DNA of 64,000 nucleotides from Methylomonas sp. LL1 (GCF_015711015.1 NZ_CP064653.1:3038001-3102000), one strand, 5' to 3'; counted from the stretch's first letter, positions 37,538 to 47,019 are shown. A program made the numbers and translations. Notes: generated by a model not told the origin, from the letters alone.

Positions 37538-38211
37538 TGATCTATCTCATGTAGACGGTTTAAACGGTCGACGTCCAGTGAATCGATGCTGGTGCGGATA
37601 TGCAGAAAAAAGATACCGAACAATACCGCCGCCACCAGTACGTCAAAGGCGACACCCAATTCAACCACCATCGGCATGCCATTGGTAGCGACGATGGCGG
37701 CGAAAAACAAACCGTTTTCTATCGACATAAATCCGACCACATGCGCCACCGCCTGCCGGTGCGAAATCATCAACAGCATGCCCAGCAATACCACGGACAG
37801 GCTAACGGCCAAGGCATTGACCATCACGGTCGACGAGGTTTGCACGATCGGATGCAGCACGTAATAGCTGAACACCATCAGACTGGCTCCGCCCATCATC
37901 ACCGCCGTATTGTTTTTTAACGCCTCCACGTCACGGTGCATGTTCATCGCCAGGACCTGCTTTCTTAACATCCATGGAATGAATATTACTTTCAGCACCA
38001 GGGTCAATCCGGCTGAAATATACAGATGATGGTTATTCAGGCTGTAAGCCGCCAGTGCCGTGGTCAAGGTCAACAGCAGGCCTTGCACCGCAAACACAAA
38101 TATCAGCCTTAACAAGCGCCCCTGTCCCAGCATCAAAAAAGAAGCCAGCCCGACCAAGGCCGCCATCGACAGGATGGCCTGCGTATAAAAATCTTGTTGT
38201 TCGATATTCAT
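37534..38211 (-). CDS. hyfE: HyfE-like membrane subunit
   Basis: Membrane subunit of 225 residues, about seven hydrophobic helices, matching HyfE: the N-terminal part is specific to the family, and the C-terminal part (SIENGLFFAAI) resembles NuoK/MrpC. It starts one base into the hyfC stop (TGATG) and overlaps hyfF by 4 nt, so translation is coupled through the operon. Confidence 0.88.
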   Translation of the reverse strand: MNIEQQDFYTQAILSMAALVGLASFLMLGQGRLLRLIFVFAVQGLLLTLTTALAAYSLNNHHLYISAGLTLVLKVIFIPWMLRKQVLAMNMHRDVEALKNNTAVMMGGASLMVFSYYVLHPIVQTSSTVMVNALAVSLSVVLLGMLLMISHRQAVAHVVGFMSIENGLFFAAIVATNGMPMVVELGVAFDVLVAAVLFGIFFLHIRTSIDSLDVDRLNRLHEIDQ

Positions 38212-39155
38212 CAGCGCGAGGCCTCCAGAATGATGTGGCTCAACATGCCCAGCAACCCCAGCAAATAAGCAAAACTGAGATATTCCTGTACTCTGAACAA
38301 GCGCATTTTCGCCAGCAAGGTTTCCGAAATGGCCAGTATCACGGCCAACACCGCCAGTTTTGCGGAGATGGCCAGCAAGCCGTAGCCTAATGCCGGCAGG
38401 CTAAAGTCTTGGGCGATGCCCCAAGGAAAAAAGATATTGGCGATCAAAACCCCATACAGCATTAACTTCAGCTGGCTGGCCCATTCGATCAAAGCCAGAT
38501 GGCGGCCGCTGTATTCCAGAATCATCGCCTCATGAATCATGGTCAGCTCCAAATGAGTGGCCGGATTATCGACAGGAATCCGGCCGGTTTCCGCGATTGC
38601 CACCAGGATCAGCGCAAACAAGGCAAATACGAACGAAGGCCGCAGCACCAAGCCTTCGTTCAACACGTGTTCGATCGCAAACGACAGGTTGGTGGTCGAG
38701 GCGGTCATGGTCAGGGTAAAAACCGCCATCAACATGGCCGGTTCGGCCAACGAGGAAATAGTCATTTCCCGCGACGAGCCCATGCCGCCGAATGCGGTGC
38801 CTATGTCCAAGCCGGCCAGCGCTAAAAAGAACCGGGCAAAAGCAAAGAACCCCACCAACACGATCACATCGGCGCTGGCCGAGGTCGGCAAATCCACCGC
38901 AATCAAGGGTACTACCGAGGCCGCCAGCACCATGGCCGAAGAAATGATGTAGGGCGCACGGGTAAATATCCACGAGGCATGTTCCGCCACTACCGGCTGC
39001 TTGCGGGTTAATTTCAGCAAGTCCCGATAAGGTTGCAGCAGCGATGGCGCTTTGCGGTTCTGCAGGTGGCATTTACACCATTTCAGCCAGCCGGCCAATA
39101 ACGGAGCCAGTCCGACAAACAACGCGGTTTGTAAAACGGCAATTAACCAGTTCAT
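38211..39155 (-). CDS. hyfC: HyfC/NuoH-like membrane subunit
   Basis: Membrane subunit that joins the soluble arm to the ion-pumping arm, 314 residues (E. coli HyfC has 315). Features: KAPSLLQPYRDLLKL at the N-terminus, GIDIGTAFGGMGSSRE-like loop near residue 115 and the acidic ETGRIPVDNPATHLELTMIHE loop near 195 (given here as ETGRIPVDNP), typical of NuoH. The start at 39155 overlaps the hyfB stop by one base; a longer frame from 39299 would lie inside hyfB. Confidence 0.9.
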   Translation of the reverse strand: MNWLIAVLQTALFVGLAPLLAGWLKWCKCHLQNRKAPSLLQPYRDLLKLTRKQPVVAEHASWIFTRAPYIISSAMVLAASVVPLIAVDLPTSASADVIVLVGFFAFARFFLALAGLDIGTAFGGMGSSREMTISSLAEPAMLMAVFTLTMTASTTNLSFAIEHVLNEGLVLRPSFVFALFALILVAIAETGRIPVDNPATHLELTMIHEAMILEYSGRHLALIEWASQLKLMLYGVLIANIFFPWGIAQDFSLPALGYGLLAISAKLAVLAVILAISETLLAKMRLFRVQEYLSFAYLLGLLGMLSHIILEASR

Positions 39156-41284
39156 CAGCTGATCACCCATAGCATCAGGATTAATGTGACAAACGAATAG
39201 CCCAGATAAACCCGGATATTTCCGGTTTGAATCCGGCCAACCTGTTTGGCCAGTTGGTTGACCCCATGCGCGATCGGCTGATACAGCCTTGGCCAACAAT
39301 GATCCTGAATCTGCAAGCGATAATGAACCGCCGCGACCTCCATATCCAATGCGCCTTTCATATCCTTGTCGATTTGTTCGTCCAGCAGCCAGACTTTGGC
39401 GAAAATCCGCCGGAACGGCATGGTAAAAGCGCTACCGCTGTATTGCATGCGCGGAGTTAAGCCGCCGAAACCGCAATCCCAGGCCGCCGCGCGGCGCATG
39501 GTTTTGGTTTCCGGATTACGGCGCAGATAGCGAAAACTAACGCCACCAGCCATCAATACCCCCACCAATACCAGGAGCGGCGAATACGAAACCTTATTGG
39601 CGGCAACCGGTGCCAACCATAACCAACTCGCCGCGCTGTCGCTGGGCAGAGAGTGGCCCAGCAATTGCCCGGCAACGCCATTGATTAGATTAATCACGCC
39701 CGAGGGGAATATTCCGAACAAGAAACATAAGCCCGCCAACAGCGCCGGGCCGTACAGCATCGATTTGTCATCGACTTCGTGGGCTTTTTCGCTATTGCGC
39801 GAACGCGGTAGGCCCAGAAACATCATGCCGAATACATTGACGAAACAGGCGGCGGCCAAGGCGGCGGTCAACGCTAATGCCGCCGCCGACACCGGAATCA
39901 AACTGCGCAACACGCCATTGTCGAGCGCGCTGACCTGTAGCGCGGTCTGGAAAGCCAACCATTCAGAGACAAAGCCATTGAAAAGAGGCAGCGAGGAAAT
40001 ACTCATACAGCCGACCAAAAATAGAAAACTGGTATGCGGCATGCGTTTGATCAAACCGCCCATGCTGTCGATATTCAAATCGTGGATTTGATGCTGCAGT
40101 ATCCCCGCGCCCAGAAACAACAAGTTTTTGAACAGCGCGTGATTGAAGGCATGAAACAGCGCCGCCAGAAAACCCAGCGCAGCCAGTTGCGGATGGCCGT
40201 TGGCCATGAAAATCATCGCCAAACCCAGCACCATGAAAATAATACCGATATTTTCCACCGAACTATACGCCAGCAAGCGCTTCAAATTGGATTGCATCAT
40301 CGCGTACAAAATGCCGCCCAGCGCGGAAACCGTGCCCAATATCAGCAATACCACGCCCCACTGCCATTGCACCTGGCTTAGCAAATCGAAACAAAACCGG
40401 ATCAGCCCATATACCGCGACCTTAAGCATCACTCCGCTCATCAAGGCCGAGATGTGCGACGGAGCTACGGGATGCGCTTCGGGTAACCAGACATGAATCG
40501 GCACGATGCCGGCCTTCATGCCGAATCCCAGCAAGGCCAGCACGAAGGCGATATTGGCCCAGGTTGGAGACAGCGCGGCTTGGCGCAAGGCGTCGAAAGT
40601 AAATCCATCGGTAAAACCCGCCAATACTCCAAAAGCCAAAATAATGGCCAAGGCCCCGACTTCGGCCATCAACAAGTAAATAAACGCGGCGCGGCGGTTG
40701 GTGGAATATTCGTGCTGAAACGCCACCAGAAAATAACTGGCAACCGACATCAATTCCCAGGCAATCATGAAAAAGAACGCGTCGTCCGCCAATAGCACCA
40801 ACAACATGCCGGCCACGAACAAGCCGGTAAACAAACCCAGCACGGCGAAAGGGTGTTGGCTTTCCTGGTAATCGGCCACATAGGCCGGACCGTACAGGCT
40901 GACAGCGCCGACGCCGATGCCGACGATCAGGAAGAAAAATCCCGACAAGCCGTCAAAGCGCACATGCCAGGGCAACCAAGGTAAGCCCAACGGAATTTGG
41001 CCGCTGAAAACCTGTTGGCTAATCAACACCGCCAGGCCGGCCAACACGGCAAACAGTCCGGACAGCCCCAGCAGTACGAACACCGCCTTCCGCAACAGTA
41101 ACGGGTAACGATTTTCGTCGAGAGAATAGTCCAAAACCAACCGGCGGCGAGAGCCATCGGAATATCGGGCTAAATAACGCCGATCCAGCGCCAGCAGTAG
41201 CGGACGCCGATTCGTCAACAGCGCAAGCAAACCGGAAGCAAAGCTGAATAACACGGCGGCATAGGCCAGCATTAAAACCATCAT
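39155..41284 (-). CDS. hyfB: HyfB-like antiporter membrane subunit
   Basis: First gene of the operon: a NuoL-like proton-conducting subunit of 709 residues with about 15-16 hydrophobic segments and a long C-terminal tail. VPIHVWLPEAHPVAPSH near residue 260 and LLAYSSVENIGIIFM near 325 are the typical channel motifs. E. coli HyfB has 672 residues. The C-terminal region (about 580-709) runs on as a soluble stretch and last helix. A GGTGAG lies just before the ATG. Confidence 0.9.
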   Translation of the reverse strand: MMVLMLAYAAVLFSFASGLLALLTNRRPLLLALDRRYLARYSDGSRRRLVLDYSLDENRYPLLLRKAVFVLLGLSGLFAVLAGLAVLISQQVFSGQIPLGLPWLPWHVRFDGLSGFFFLIVGIGVGAVSLYGPAYVADYQESQHPFAVLGLFTGLFVAGMLLVLLADDAFFFMIAWELMSVASYFLVAFQHEYSTNRRAAFIYLLMAEVGALAIILAFGVLAGFTDGFTFDALRQAALSPTWANIAFVLALLGFGMKAGIVPIHVWLPEAHPVAPSHISALMSGVMLKVAVYGLIRFCFDLLSQVQWQWGVVLLILGTVSALGGILYAMMQSNLKRLLAYSSVENIGIIFMVLGLAMIFMANGHPQLAALGFLAALFHAFNHALFKNLLFLGAGILQHQIHDLNIDSMGGLIKRMPHTSFLFLVGCMSISSLPLFNGFVSEWLAFQTALQVSALDNGVLRSLIPVSAAALALTAALAAACFVNVFGMMFLGLPRSRNSEKAHEVDDKSMLYGPALLAGLCFLFGIFPSGVINLINGVAGQLLGHSLPSDSAASWLWLAPVAANKVSYSPLLVLVGVLMAGGVSFRYLRRNPETKTMRRAAAWDCGFGGLTPRMQYSGSAFTMPFRRIFAKVWLLDEQIDKDMKGALDMEVAAVHYRLQIQDHCWPRLYQPIAHGVNQLAKQVGRIQTGNIRVYLGYSFVTLILMLWVIS

Positions 41285-41805
41285 CGTTTCTCACCTTCTA
41301 AAATCCGGTCGGCGACAATACACTCAGCCGAGAGCTGTCTCATCTTATGAACACCTGTTAAGTTCGAGCATACCGCTAGCCGCGGCCCTTGTCGTTATAT
41401 ATTCATGGCCACGAAAACATTTGCGCCACAAGCCAACATGACGGCAATCATCCACGCCGAAGGCAGATGAGATTCAGCAAGGATCAGGCCAAACAAAAAT
41501 CATCATAAAAATAAGTGGGTTACAAAGCCTATGCCGCCGTACCAGCCCGATTGCCCGGATTAATGGTTGGCTTGAACCGATGACTGGTTGTGCTGAACCG
41601 CAGGTGTTGGCTGTTGATGCTTTCAACGCCCATCGTGCCATTTTGGCCCGTTAGGAAACTTAACCTATTGCCGACCTGCCGCTTTATCATGCTTTAACAT
41701 GGACAGCCTTAATCATCCGCGTATAATTTCCGCAATTGCCGATGCGACCTGCTTGAGCCGCTGATGCGAACAGTCAAAAATCAACCCTAATCTTCCTGAG
41801 TTTCC
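41285..41805. other. intergenic region between hyfB and trkA
   Basis: 521 nt between divergent genes with no credible coding sequence. The trkA promoter sits at 41700-41727. No promoter for the hyf operon could be picked out with confidence, and no sigma-54 site was found. Confidence 0.6.
41700..41727 (+). promoter_or_regulatory. sigma-70 promoter for trkA
   Basis: TGGACA (41700-41705, 5/6), a 16-nt spacer, and TATAAT (41722-41727, 6/6). The transcript would start near 41734 with a leader of about 70 nt. Confidence 0.65.
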
Positions 41806-43161
41806 ATGAAAATTGTCATTCTTGGCGCCGGCGTCACCGGCTCTTCGGTTGCCGGCGCGCTAGCCAGTGAAGAAAACGACATTGTGGTGATCGATCAAAA
41901 GCCGCATCTGTTGTCCGCGTTGAAAGGCCGACTGGACATCGCCACCATCGAAGGTAACGCGGCCCACCCCAGCGTACTGGAGCAGGCAGGGGTCGGCAGC
42001 GCCGACATGGTCATCGCCGTCACCGATAGAGACGAAACCAACATGCTGGCCTGTCAGGTCATCAATACTTTGTACGATAAACCCAAAACCATCGCCAGGG
42101 TTCGGGCCATCGACTTTCTGAACCACCCGGAACTGTTTCAGCCCGGCGGCATCGACATCGTCATCAGCCCCGAACAAGTCGTCACCGATTCCATCCGCAA
42201 TTTGATCAAATATCCCGGCGCATTGCATGTTTCCGATTTTGCCAATGGTCTGGTGCGGCTGTTTTCGATTCGGGTGGTGCCGTCCGGCTTCTTGACCGGT
42301 AAACGCATCCAGGCCGTCAAGGAAAAACTGGCCGACAGCATGATCCGGGTAGCGGCGATATTCCGCGACGGCAAAGCCATCGCGGTCAATGGCGAAGCGT
42401 TGATCGCCACCGGCGACGAAGTGTTTTTTGTCTGCCCGCGCGACAAGGTGCGTAAAACCCTGGTGGATTTGCACAAGCTGGAATCGCCGATCAAATCCAT
42501 CATGCTGGCCGGCGGCGGCCATGTCGGCAAACGCCTGGCCATGGCCTTGGAGAACAATTATCAGGTCAAGGTCATCGAGCAAGACATCAATCGGGCCAAG
42601 GAAATTTCCAACGATCTGCGCAATACGCTGATCTTGCATGGCGACTGTACCGACGAATCCCTGTTGCAGGAAGAAATGATCGAAGATATCGATCTGTTCT
42701 GCGCCATTACCAATAACGACGGCATCAATCTGATTTCGGCCGGACTGGCCAAAAAACTCGGCGCCAAAAAAGCTATTTGCTTGATCAACAATAATTCCTA
42801 TCTGAAATTACTGGACGGCACCGACATCGATCTGGCCATACAACCCAAACTGGAAACCTTGGGCGGCATCTTGAAACATGTCAGAAAAGGCGATGTGGTG
42901 GGCGTCAGTTCGGTATGCGGCGGTAGCGCCGAAGCGATTGAAGCGATTGCCCACCGCAGTTTGACTGCCGCATCGGTGGTCGGCTTACGGGTCGATCAGA
43001 TCAATCTGCCCGACGGGGTTATTCTAGGCGCGCTGATTCGGGAGAAGGAGGTGATTCCGGTGCATCACGACACGGTATTCGCCGAAGGCGATCATGTGGT
43101 GATGTTCGCGTTGGATAAAAAGCTGATCAAAGCCATCGAAAACTATTTTCAACCGATTTAG
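41806..43161 (+). CDS. trkA: Trk potassium uptake regulator TrkA
   Basis: Cytoplasmic NAD-binding gating subunit of the Trk potassium transporter. It has two tandem RCK units, each an NAD-binding Rossmann domain followed by a TrkA-C domain: the first begins VILGAGVTGSSVA (GxGxxG), the second near residue 231 with LAGGGHVGKRLA. 451 residues is close to the E. coli protein (458). The TrkH/TrkG channel gene is not adjacent. Confidence 0.95.
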   Translation: MKIVILGAGVTGSSVAGALASEENDIVVIDQKPHLLSALKGRLDIATIEGNAAHPSVLEQAGVGSADMVIAVTDRDETNMLACQVINTLYDKPKTIARVRAIDFLNHPELFQPGGIDIVISPEQVVTDSIRNLIKYPGALHVSDFANGLVRLFSIRVVPSGFLTGKRIQAVKEKLADSMIRVAAIFRDGKAIAVNGEALIATGDEVFFVCPRDKVRKTLVDLHKLESPIKSIMLAGGGHVGKRLAMALENNYQVKVIEQDINRAKEISNDLRNTLILHGDCTDESLLQEEMIEDIDLFCAITNNDGINLISAGLAKKLGAKKAICLINNNSYLKLLDGTDIDLAIQPKLETLGGILKHVRKGDVVGVSSVCGGSAEAIEAIAHRSLTAASVVGLRVDQINLPDGVILGALIREKEVIPVHHDTVFAEGDHVVMFALDKKLIKAIENYFQPI

Positions 43162-43218
43162 GCGATTCTTTAATATAGGGTTCGCGGAGCGCGAGCCGGG
43201 TCAAAGCGAACGACAATA

Positions 43219-43755
43219 TCAAGCGTCGCCATCGATAAACGCCAAAGTCTTTTGCGGCAGACTCTCGCGACCGTCATTCTCTAATGATAGCAAGCTATCC
43301 TCATGCACGGCCGTCATGAATTGAATCAGCTGCATTTCAATCTTCAGTTTTTCCTGGGCATCCTGCTCGTCCCACATCCGGTTAAGCAATAGCTTGGCAT
43401 GATGGTGAATAGTGAAGGCTACCGCTTCCGGCAAATGCACATAACTGGCCCGTAATGATTGCTTGAGTTTGTCCAGCGACTGCAAATATTGCTGATAGTC
43501 TTTTAAATCCTGTTTGCACTGCACTTTTATCATCGCCAGTTCGTTACTGTTTCTGGCCTCGGCAACGGCCAACTCATGCGCCAACTGTTGCTCCTGCTTC
43601 TTCAGTTGCGCCAACAACGCCATTTCGGACAGCGCCTTGGAACGCTGCAAGTTAGCCACATCGTCCTGCCGGTTCAAGCGCCAATGCAAAGCTTCATCCC
43701 GCTTGTCGCGCCAAAGCTCCCAAGCTTGGTTAAACCACTGGCCTAGTATCGACAT
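43219..43755 (-). CDS. coiled-coil protein, unknown
   Basis: Unrecognised protein of 178 residues, soluble, highly charged and mostly helical. About residues 40-110 form a long amphipathic stretch rich in Gln, Leu, Glu and Lys with coiled-coil heptads. There is no signal peptide. Its start overlaps the end of the upstream membrane coiled-coil gene by 13 nt, so the two products are probably made together and may interact. Confidence 0.65.
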   Translation of the reverse strand: MSILGQWFNQAWELWRDKRDEALHWRLNRQDDVANLQRSKALSEMALLAQLKKQEQQLAHELAVAEARNSNELAMIKVQCKQDLKDYQQYLQSLDKLKQSLRASYVHLPEAVAFTIHHHAKLLLNRMWDEQDAQEKLKIEMQLIQFMTAVHEDSLLSLENDGRESLPQKTLAFIDGDA

Positions 43756-44270
43756 AAGACCTGATCGCGCAATGCCAGCATCGCTTCGGGATTGGCTTGG
43801 CTGTGATGCTGTTTCAAACTCTTATGCAGCGATTTCTCGCCGCCGGGTAGGCCATCATGCCCTTTCAATTCGACACTGATGGCATTGAACAATTCGCGGC
43901 TATGCTGCTTATTATTGGCCGCCAACAGACGCTGACGTTTTAATTGGTTTAAGTAATATATCTGGCGCTTTTCCAGCATCAGCCGTTGTTTGGCATCCCG
44001 CTGGCGTACTTGCAACATGATCACTCTGCGCATGGCCATGGCTTCGCGGCGGAAATAAAGCACTATATTCCGGCAACAAACCCGTATTAATAGACCGACG
44101 CCCAACAGGAACAATACTCCAAAAGCCAGCAGGATGATTTTGGTAGCCAGCGGATAGAGCACGCTCGCCAACCAGACTAGGCCGAGTTGCCAAGCGGCGA
44201 AACCGGCGACAAACATTAGCATTGCCAAGCAGAAAGCCATCAAAGCTCCGTGGAGCAATATTTTAGACAT
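43743..44270 (-). CDS. membrane protein with helical tail, unknown
   Basis: Unrecognised protein of 175 residues: two N-terminal membrane helices (about 7-28 and 35-62), then a basic, Gln/Arg/Lys-rich helical cytosolic region. The start at 44270 is preferred: it lies 5 nt after the VOC gene stop and begins right at the hydrophobic segment. The longer frame from 44414 would overlap the VOC gene. It is coupled to the downstream soluble coiled-coil gene. Confidence 0.65.
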   Translation of the reverse strand: MSKILLHGALMAFCLAMLMFVAGFAAWQLGLVWLASVLYPLATKIILLAFGVLFLLGVGLLIRVCCRNIVLYFRREAMAMRRVIMLQVRQRDAKQRLMLEKRQIYYLNQLKRQRLLAANNKQHSRELFNAISVELKGHDGLPGGEKSLHKSLKQHHSQANPEAMLALRDQVLCRY

Positions 44271-44275
44271 GTCTA

Positions 44276-44653
44276 TCAGGCCGGCCGTTCGATAAATTCT
44301 AGCGCGTTGCCGTCCCTGTCCCGGCAAAACAAAGCCTTGCGTCCGGAAATACTCATCGTATAAACCATGCCGGCCTTGTCCAGGTCTGCGCGCAAGGCGT
44401 CGACCGAACTGCAATGCAAAGCCACATGCCGATCGCGTCCGCCATGTGCGGGGCGGCCGGTCGTTGGATCGGGATTATCCAGTTCCAGTAAATGAATCTG
44501 CTGTTCTCCGATTTGCAGCCAGGCACCCGGAAAAGGTAGGGGGGGGCGCTCGGTGGGTTGCATGCCCAATATATCCCGATAAAACCGCAAGGATTGCTCG
44601 GTATCCGACACGATCAGGCTGGCATGATGAATGGTGAGATTGAATTTAGACAT
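44276..44653 (-). CDS. VOC-family (glyoxalase/dioxygenase fold) protein
   Basis: Vicinal-oxygen-chelate fold protein of 125 residues: HHASLIVSDTEQSLRFYRDILGM at the start (key piece DTEQSLRFYRDILGM), IHLLELDNPD, HVALHCSSVD and the C-terminal GNALEFIE. Candidate metal ligands H9/H10, H80-region His and the terminal Glu are present. The substrate is unknown. It is the fourth gene of a six-gene minus-strand operon, 30 nt after hydroxypyruvate isomerase. Confidence 0.8.
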   Translation of the reverse strand: MSKFNLTIHHASLIVSDTEQSLRFYRDILGMQPTERPPLPFPGAWLQIGEQQIHLLELDNPDPTTGRPAHGGRDRHVALHCSSVDALRADLDKAGMVYTMSISGRKALFCRDRDGNALEFIERPA

Positions 44654-44683
44654 GATAACGGCCCGTGGTTTAACGCGCGCGGA

Positions 44684-45481
44684 TTATAGCGCGACTGAGA
44701 GTTTCGCCCGACCGGTTTTCAGCCAGTCCAGACTTTCCGAAGTATTGCCTAGTGGTTTGTATTCCGCCCCCACCCAACCTTGGTAGGGCGAATCGGCTAT
44801 CAAATCGAACAATTGCTCGAAATCGACATCGCCGGTTCCTGGTTGGCCGCGGCCGGGACAATCGGCAAATTGGATGTGGCCGACTTTATCGGCATGCCGG
44901 GCTAAAAATGCCGCGCAATCTTCCCCCATCCGGCTCATGTGGTAAACATCGTATTGCAGGCGCAGATTGGGATGATTGATTTCAGCCAGTAACGACAGCA
45001 TCTTCGGGCTGCCGTCGACGATAAAACCCGGCATATCGTGGCTGTTCACCGCTTCGAACACGGTCGTCACGCCGACTCCGGCAAACGTATCCGCGGCAAG
45101 GCGCAAATTGGTTTTAAAAGCTTGCAGATACTCATCCAGACGTTGCGGATTCAGGCAACAACCGGGCAAGACGTTGATCGCCTCAGGCTTTAACAGCCTG
45201 GCATAGGCTAGCGTTTGCTCTACCGCCGCCTCGAATTGCACCCGTTTCTCAGGCACGGCCGCCAAGCCTTCGCCGCCCCGCAGCAGGTTGTCGGCATCGA
45301 CATTGAACAGCACTAGTTTGAGATTATATTCATCCAACGCGGCCCGGATGTGTTCGGCCGGCAAGTCGTAGGGAAACTGAATTTCCACCGCATCGAATCC
45401 GCATTCCTTCGCGGCCCGGAAACGTTCAAGCAACGGCAATTCGGTGAACAGCAGACTCAGATTGGCGGTGAAACGCAGCAT
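44684..45481 (-). CDS. hyi: hydroxypyruvate isomerase
   Basis: TIM-barrel isomerase that interconverts hydroxypyruvate and tartronate semialdehyde. 265 residues, close to E. coli Hyi (258). It begins LRFTANLSLLFTELP, with AKECGFDAVEIQFPYD, NVLPGC and the C-terminal QFADCPGRGQPGTGDVDF, all family features. The start at 45481 overlaps the reductase stop by one base (TGATG). A longer frame from 45655 would lie inside that gene. The product feeds the neighbouring tartronate semialdehyde reductase. Confidence 0.88.
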   Translation of the reverse strand: MLRFTANLSLLFTELPLLERFRAAKECGFDAVEIQFPYDLPAEHIRAALDEYNLKLVLFNVDADNLLRGGEGLAAVPEKRVQFEAAVEQTLAYARLLKPEAINVLPGCCLNPQRLDEYLQAFKTNLRLAADTFAGVGVTTVFEAVNSHDMPGFIVDGSPKMLSLLAEINHPNLRLQYDVYHMSRMGEDCAAFLARHADKVGHIQFADCPGRGQPGTGDVDFEQLFDLIADSPYQGWVGAEYKPLGNTSESLDWLKTGRAKLSVAL

Positions 45482-46356
45482 CAGACTTTCCGGTAAAGCT
45501 TGATCAAGGTCGATGGATCTTGCTCCAAAAATCCCCGGCCACCATGCAATTGCATCATTTGGGCCGCCAAACCGGACATCGGTATCGCATTGCCCTGCTC
45601 GGCCGCCAATTCGACGGCCATGTTCAAATCCTTTAACAGGGTTTTGACTCGCCATTTCACCGGCTCGAATTGATCCGCCGCCATTTCCGGGCCGATGATT
45701 TGCAACGGTTTGGAATCGGCAAAACCGCCAGCCAAGGCTTCCGGAATTTTTGCGCTATCGACGCCAGCTTGTTGAGCAAGCGCCATCATTTCCGCGATCA
45801 CCAACACATTACAACCGACGATCATTTGATTACAGATTTTTGTGGTCTGCCCGCTGCCGACCGGGCCCATGTGGGTCAAGCGACTATATAAAGGTTTCAA
45901 TACTTGGCGGGCCACGGCTATATCTTCGGCATCGCCGCCGGCCATGATGGCCAATGTGCCTTGTTCGGCACCGGCCGTACCGCCCGACACCGGCGCATCG
46001 ACCCAGTGCATGCCCGATTGTTTGAGTCGGACCGCCAGTTGCCGGCTGGTTTCCGGATCAATACTGGATAAATCGATCACTAGTTTGCCGGATTCAGCGC
46101 AAGGTAATATCTGTTGTTCGACTAGGGTTTCGACCACGGCCGTGTCGGCCAGGCACAACAAAATCACATCCGAACGCATCATCAGTTCGGCGATGTTCTC
46201 GCATACCCGCGCGCCGCCCTGTTCGAGCGCCGCCAGTTTACCGGCACTGCGATTCCAGACATTGACCTCGAATCCCGCCGCCAGCAGGCGCAAGACCATG
46301 GGCTTGCCCATCAGGCCGATGCCGATGAAGCCGAGTTTATAGCGTTGTTGCGTCAT
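45481..46356 (-). CDS. garR: 2-hydroxy-3-oxopropionate (tartronate semialdehyde) reductase
   Basis: NAD(P)H-dependent beta-hydroxyacid dehydrogenase that reduces tartronate semialdehyde to glycerate. It shows GFIGIGLMGKPM (Rossmann GxGxxG), the substrate loop DAPVSGGTAGAEQGTL near residue 120 and the catalytic Lys in TTKICNQ near residue 170. 291 residues is normal. Other members of the family (3-hydroxyisobutyrate dehydrogenase) cannot be excluded from sequence alone, but the coupling to hyi favours this call. Confidence 0.85.
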   Translation of the reverse strand: MTQQRYKLGFIGIGLMGKPMVLRLLAAGFEVNVWNRSAGKLAALEQGGARVCENIAELMMRSDVILLCLADTAVVETLVEQQILPCAESGKLVIDLSSIDPETSRQLAVRLKQSGMHWVDAPVSGGTAGAEQGTLAIMAGGDAEDIAVARQVLKPLYSRLTHMGPVGSGQTTKICNQMIVGCNVLVIAEMMALAQQAGVDSAKIPEALAGGFADSKPLQIIGPEMAADQFEPVKWRVKTLLKDLNMAVELAAEQGNAIPMSGLAAQMMQLHGGRGFLEQDPSTLIKLYRKV

Positions 46357-46358
46357 AC

Positions 46359-46904
46359 TTATTCGTACAGGGCGTCGCTCAAATCCGGCGCTTGCGGCAA
46401 GGTTTCCTTGGCTATGCGCTGACCGTAATCGTGGCTGGTGCCGCCGGCTGGAGCGTGACTCTTGATCAAATTGGCATGCACGATATTAAAAGCTTTGTCG
46501 AAATCGGCATTGATAAAGCCGCGAGATAATTGCTCGCAGATATTGTAAAGCGCCGAATAATGAATGCTCTCGCCGGATGAGCAGCTATTGATCTTATCCG
46601 CCAGCACCCGCATCACCGACAACACCGATCCGTCCTGGCGCCAACGTACCGATGTCGCGATCACATCATCGCCGCGACAGGCAATGGCCGCCAAGGCGTT
46701 ATAAGCCAGATCCACCAGTCCGGCCAATATCTTGGCCAAGTCGCCGGCGGTAATGGCTTTGAAAGTCTCGCTGCCGCAATCCATCAACAAGGCCTGGCGC
46801 ATGACAATATCCATGTCGGACAAATGAGTGGTTTCCGGGTAATCGGGTTGCTCGATCCCGAATTGCTCGTGAAATGCTCTGACCAGTTGCAAATGTTTGT
46901 TCAT
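46359..46904 (-). CDS. MazG/HisE-like all-alpha pyrophosphohydrolase-fold protein
   Basis: Protein of 181 residues whose first 85 positions match the all-alpha NTP pyrophosphohydrolase superfamily: FHEQFGIEQPDYP, MRQALLMDCGSETFKAI and GDLAKILAGLVDLAYNAL. The usual paired metal-binding Glu residues are partly replaced (only E in SETF and D in LVDL are clear), so activity is uncertain. The C-terminal half is not recognised. First gene of the six-gene operon, 2 nt before garR. Confidence 0.6.
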   Translation of the reverse strand: MNKHLQLVRAFHEQFGIEQPDYPETTHLSDMDIVMRQALLMDCGSETFKAITAGDLAKILAGLVDLAYNALAAIACRGDDVIATSVRWRQDGSVLSVMRVLADKINSCSSGESIHYSALYNICEQLSRGFINADFDKAFNIVHANLIKSHAPAGGTSHDYGQRIAKETLPQAPDLSDALYE

Positions 46905-47019
46905 GACACACCCCCAATCAATATAAATTGATCAGGCATGGTACAGGGTGAAACTGAAAAGCGCAAAAACCAGGCTTATGAAGTTCAGGTTTTTTATCGG
47001 GCAAAACCAACCGCGGTGT

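Noticed and set aside
41285-41805. Possible sigma-54 site in the trkA-hyf gap
   Set aside because: A TGGCAC on the minus strand lacks the TTGCW element at the right distance.
41860-42639. 259-codon minus-strand frame
   Set aside because: It is antisense to trkA and has no domain signal.
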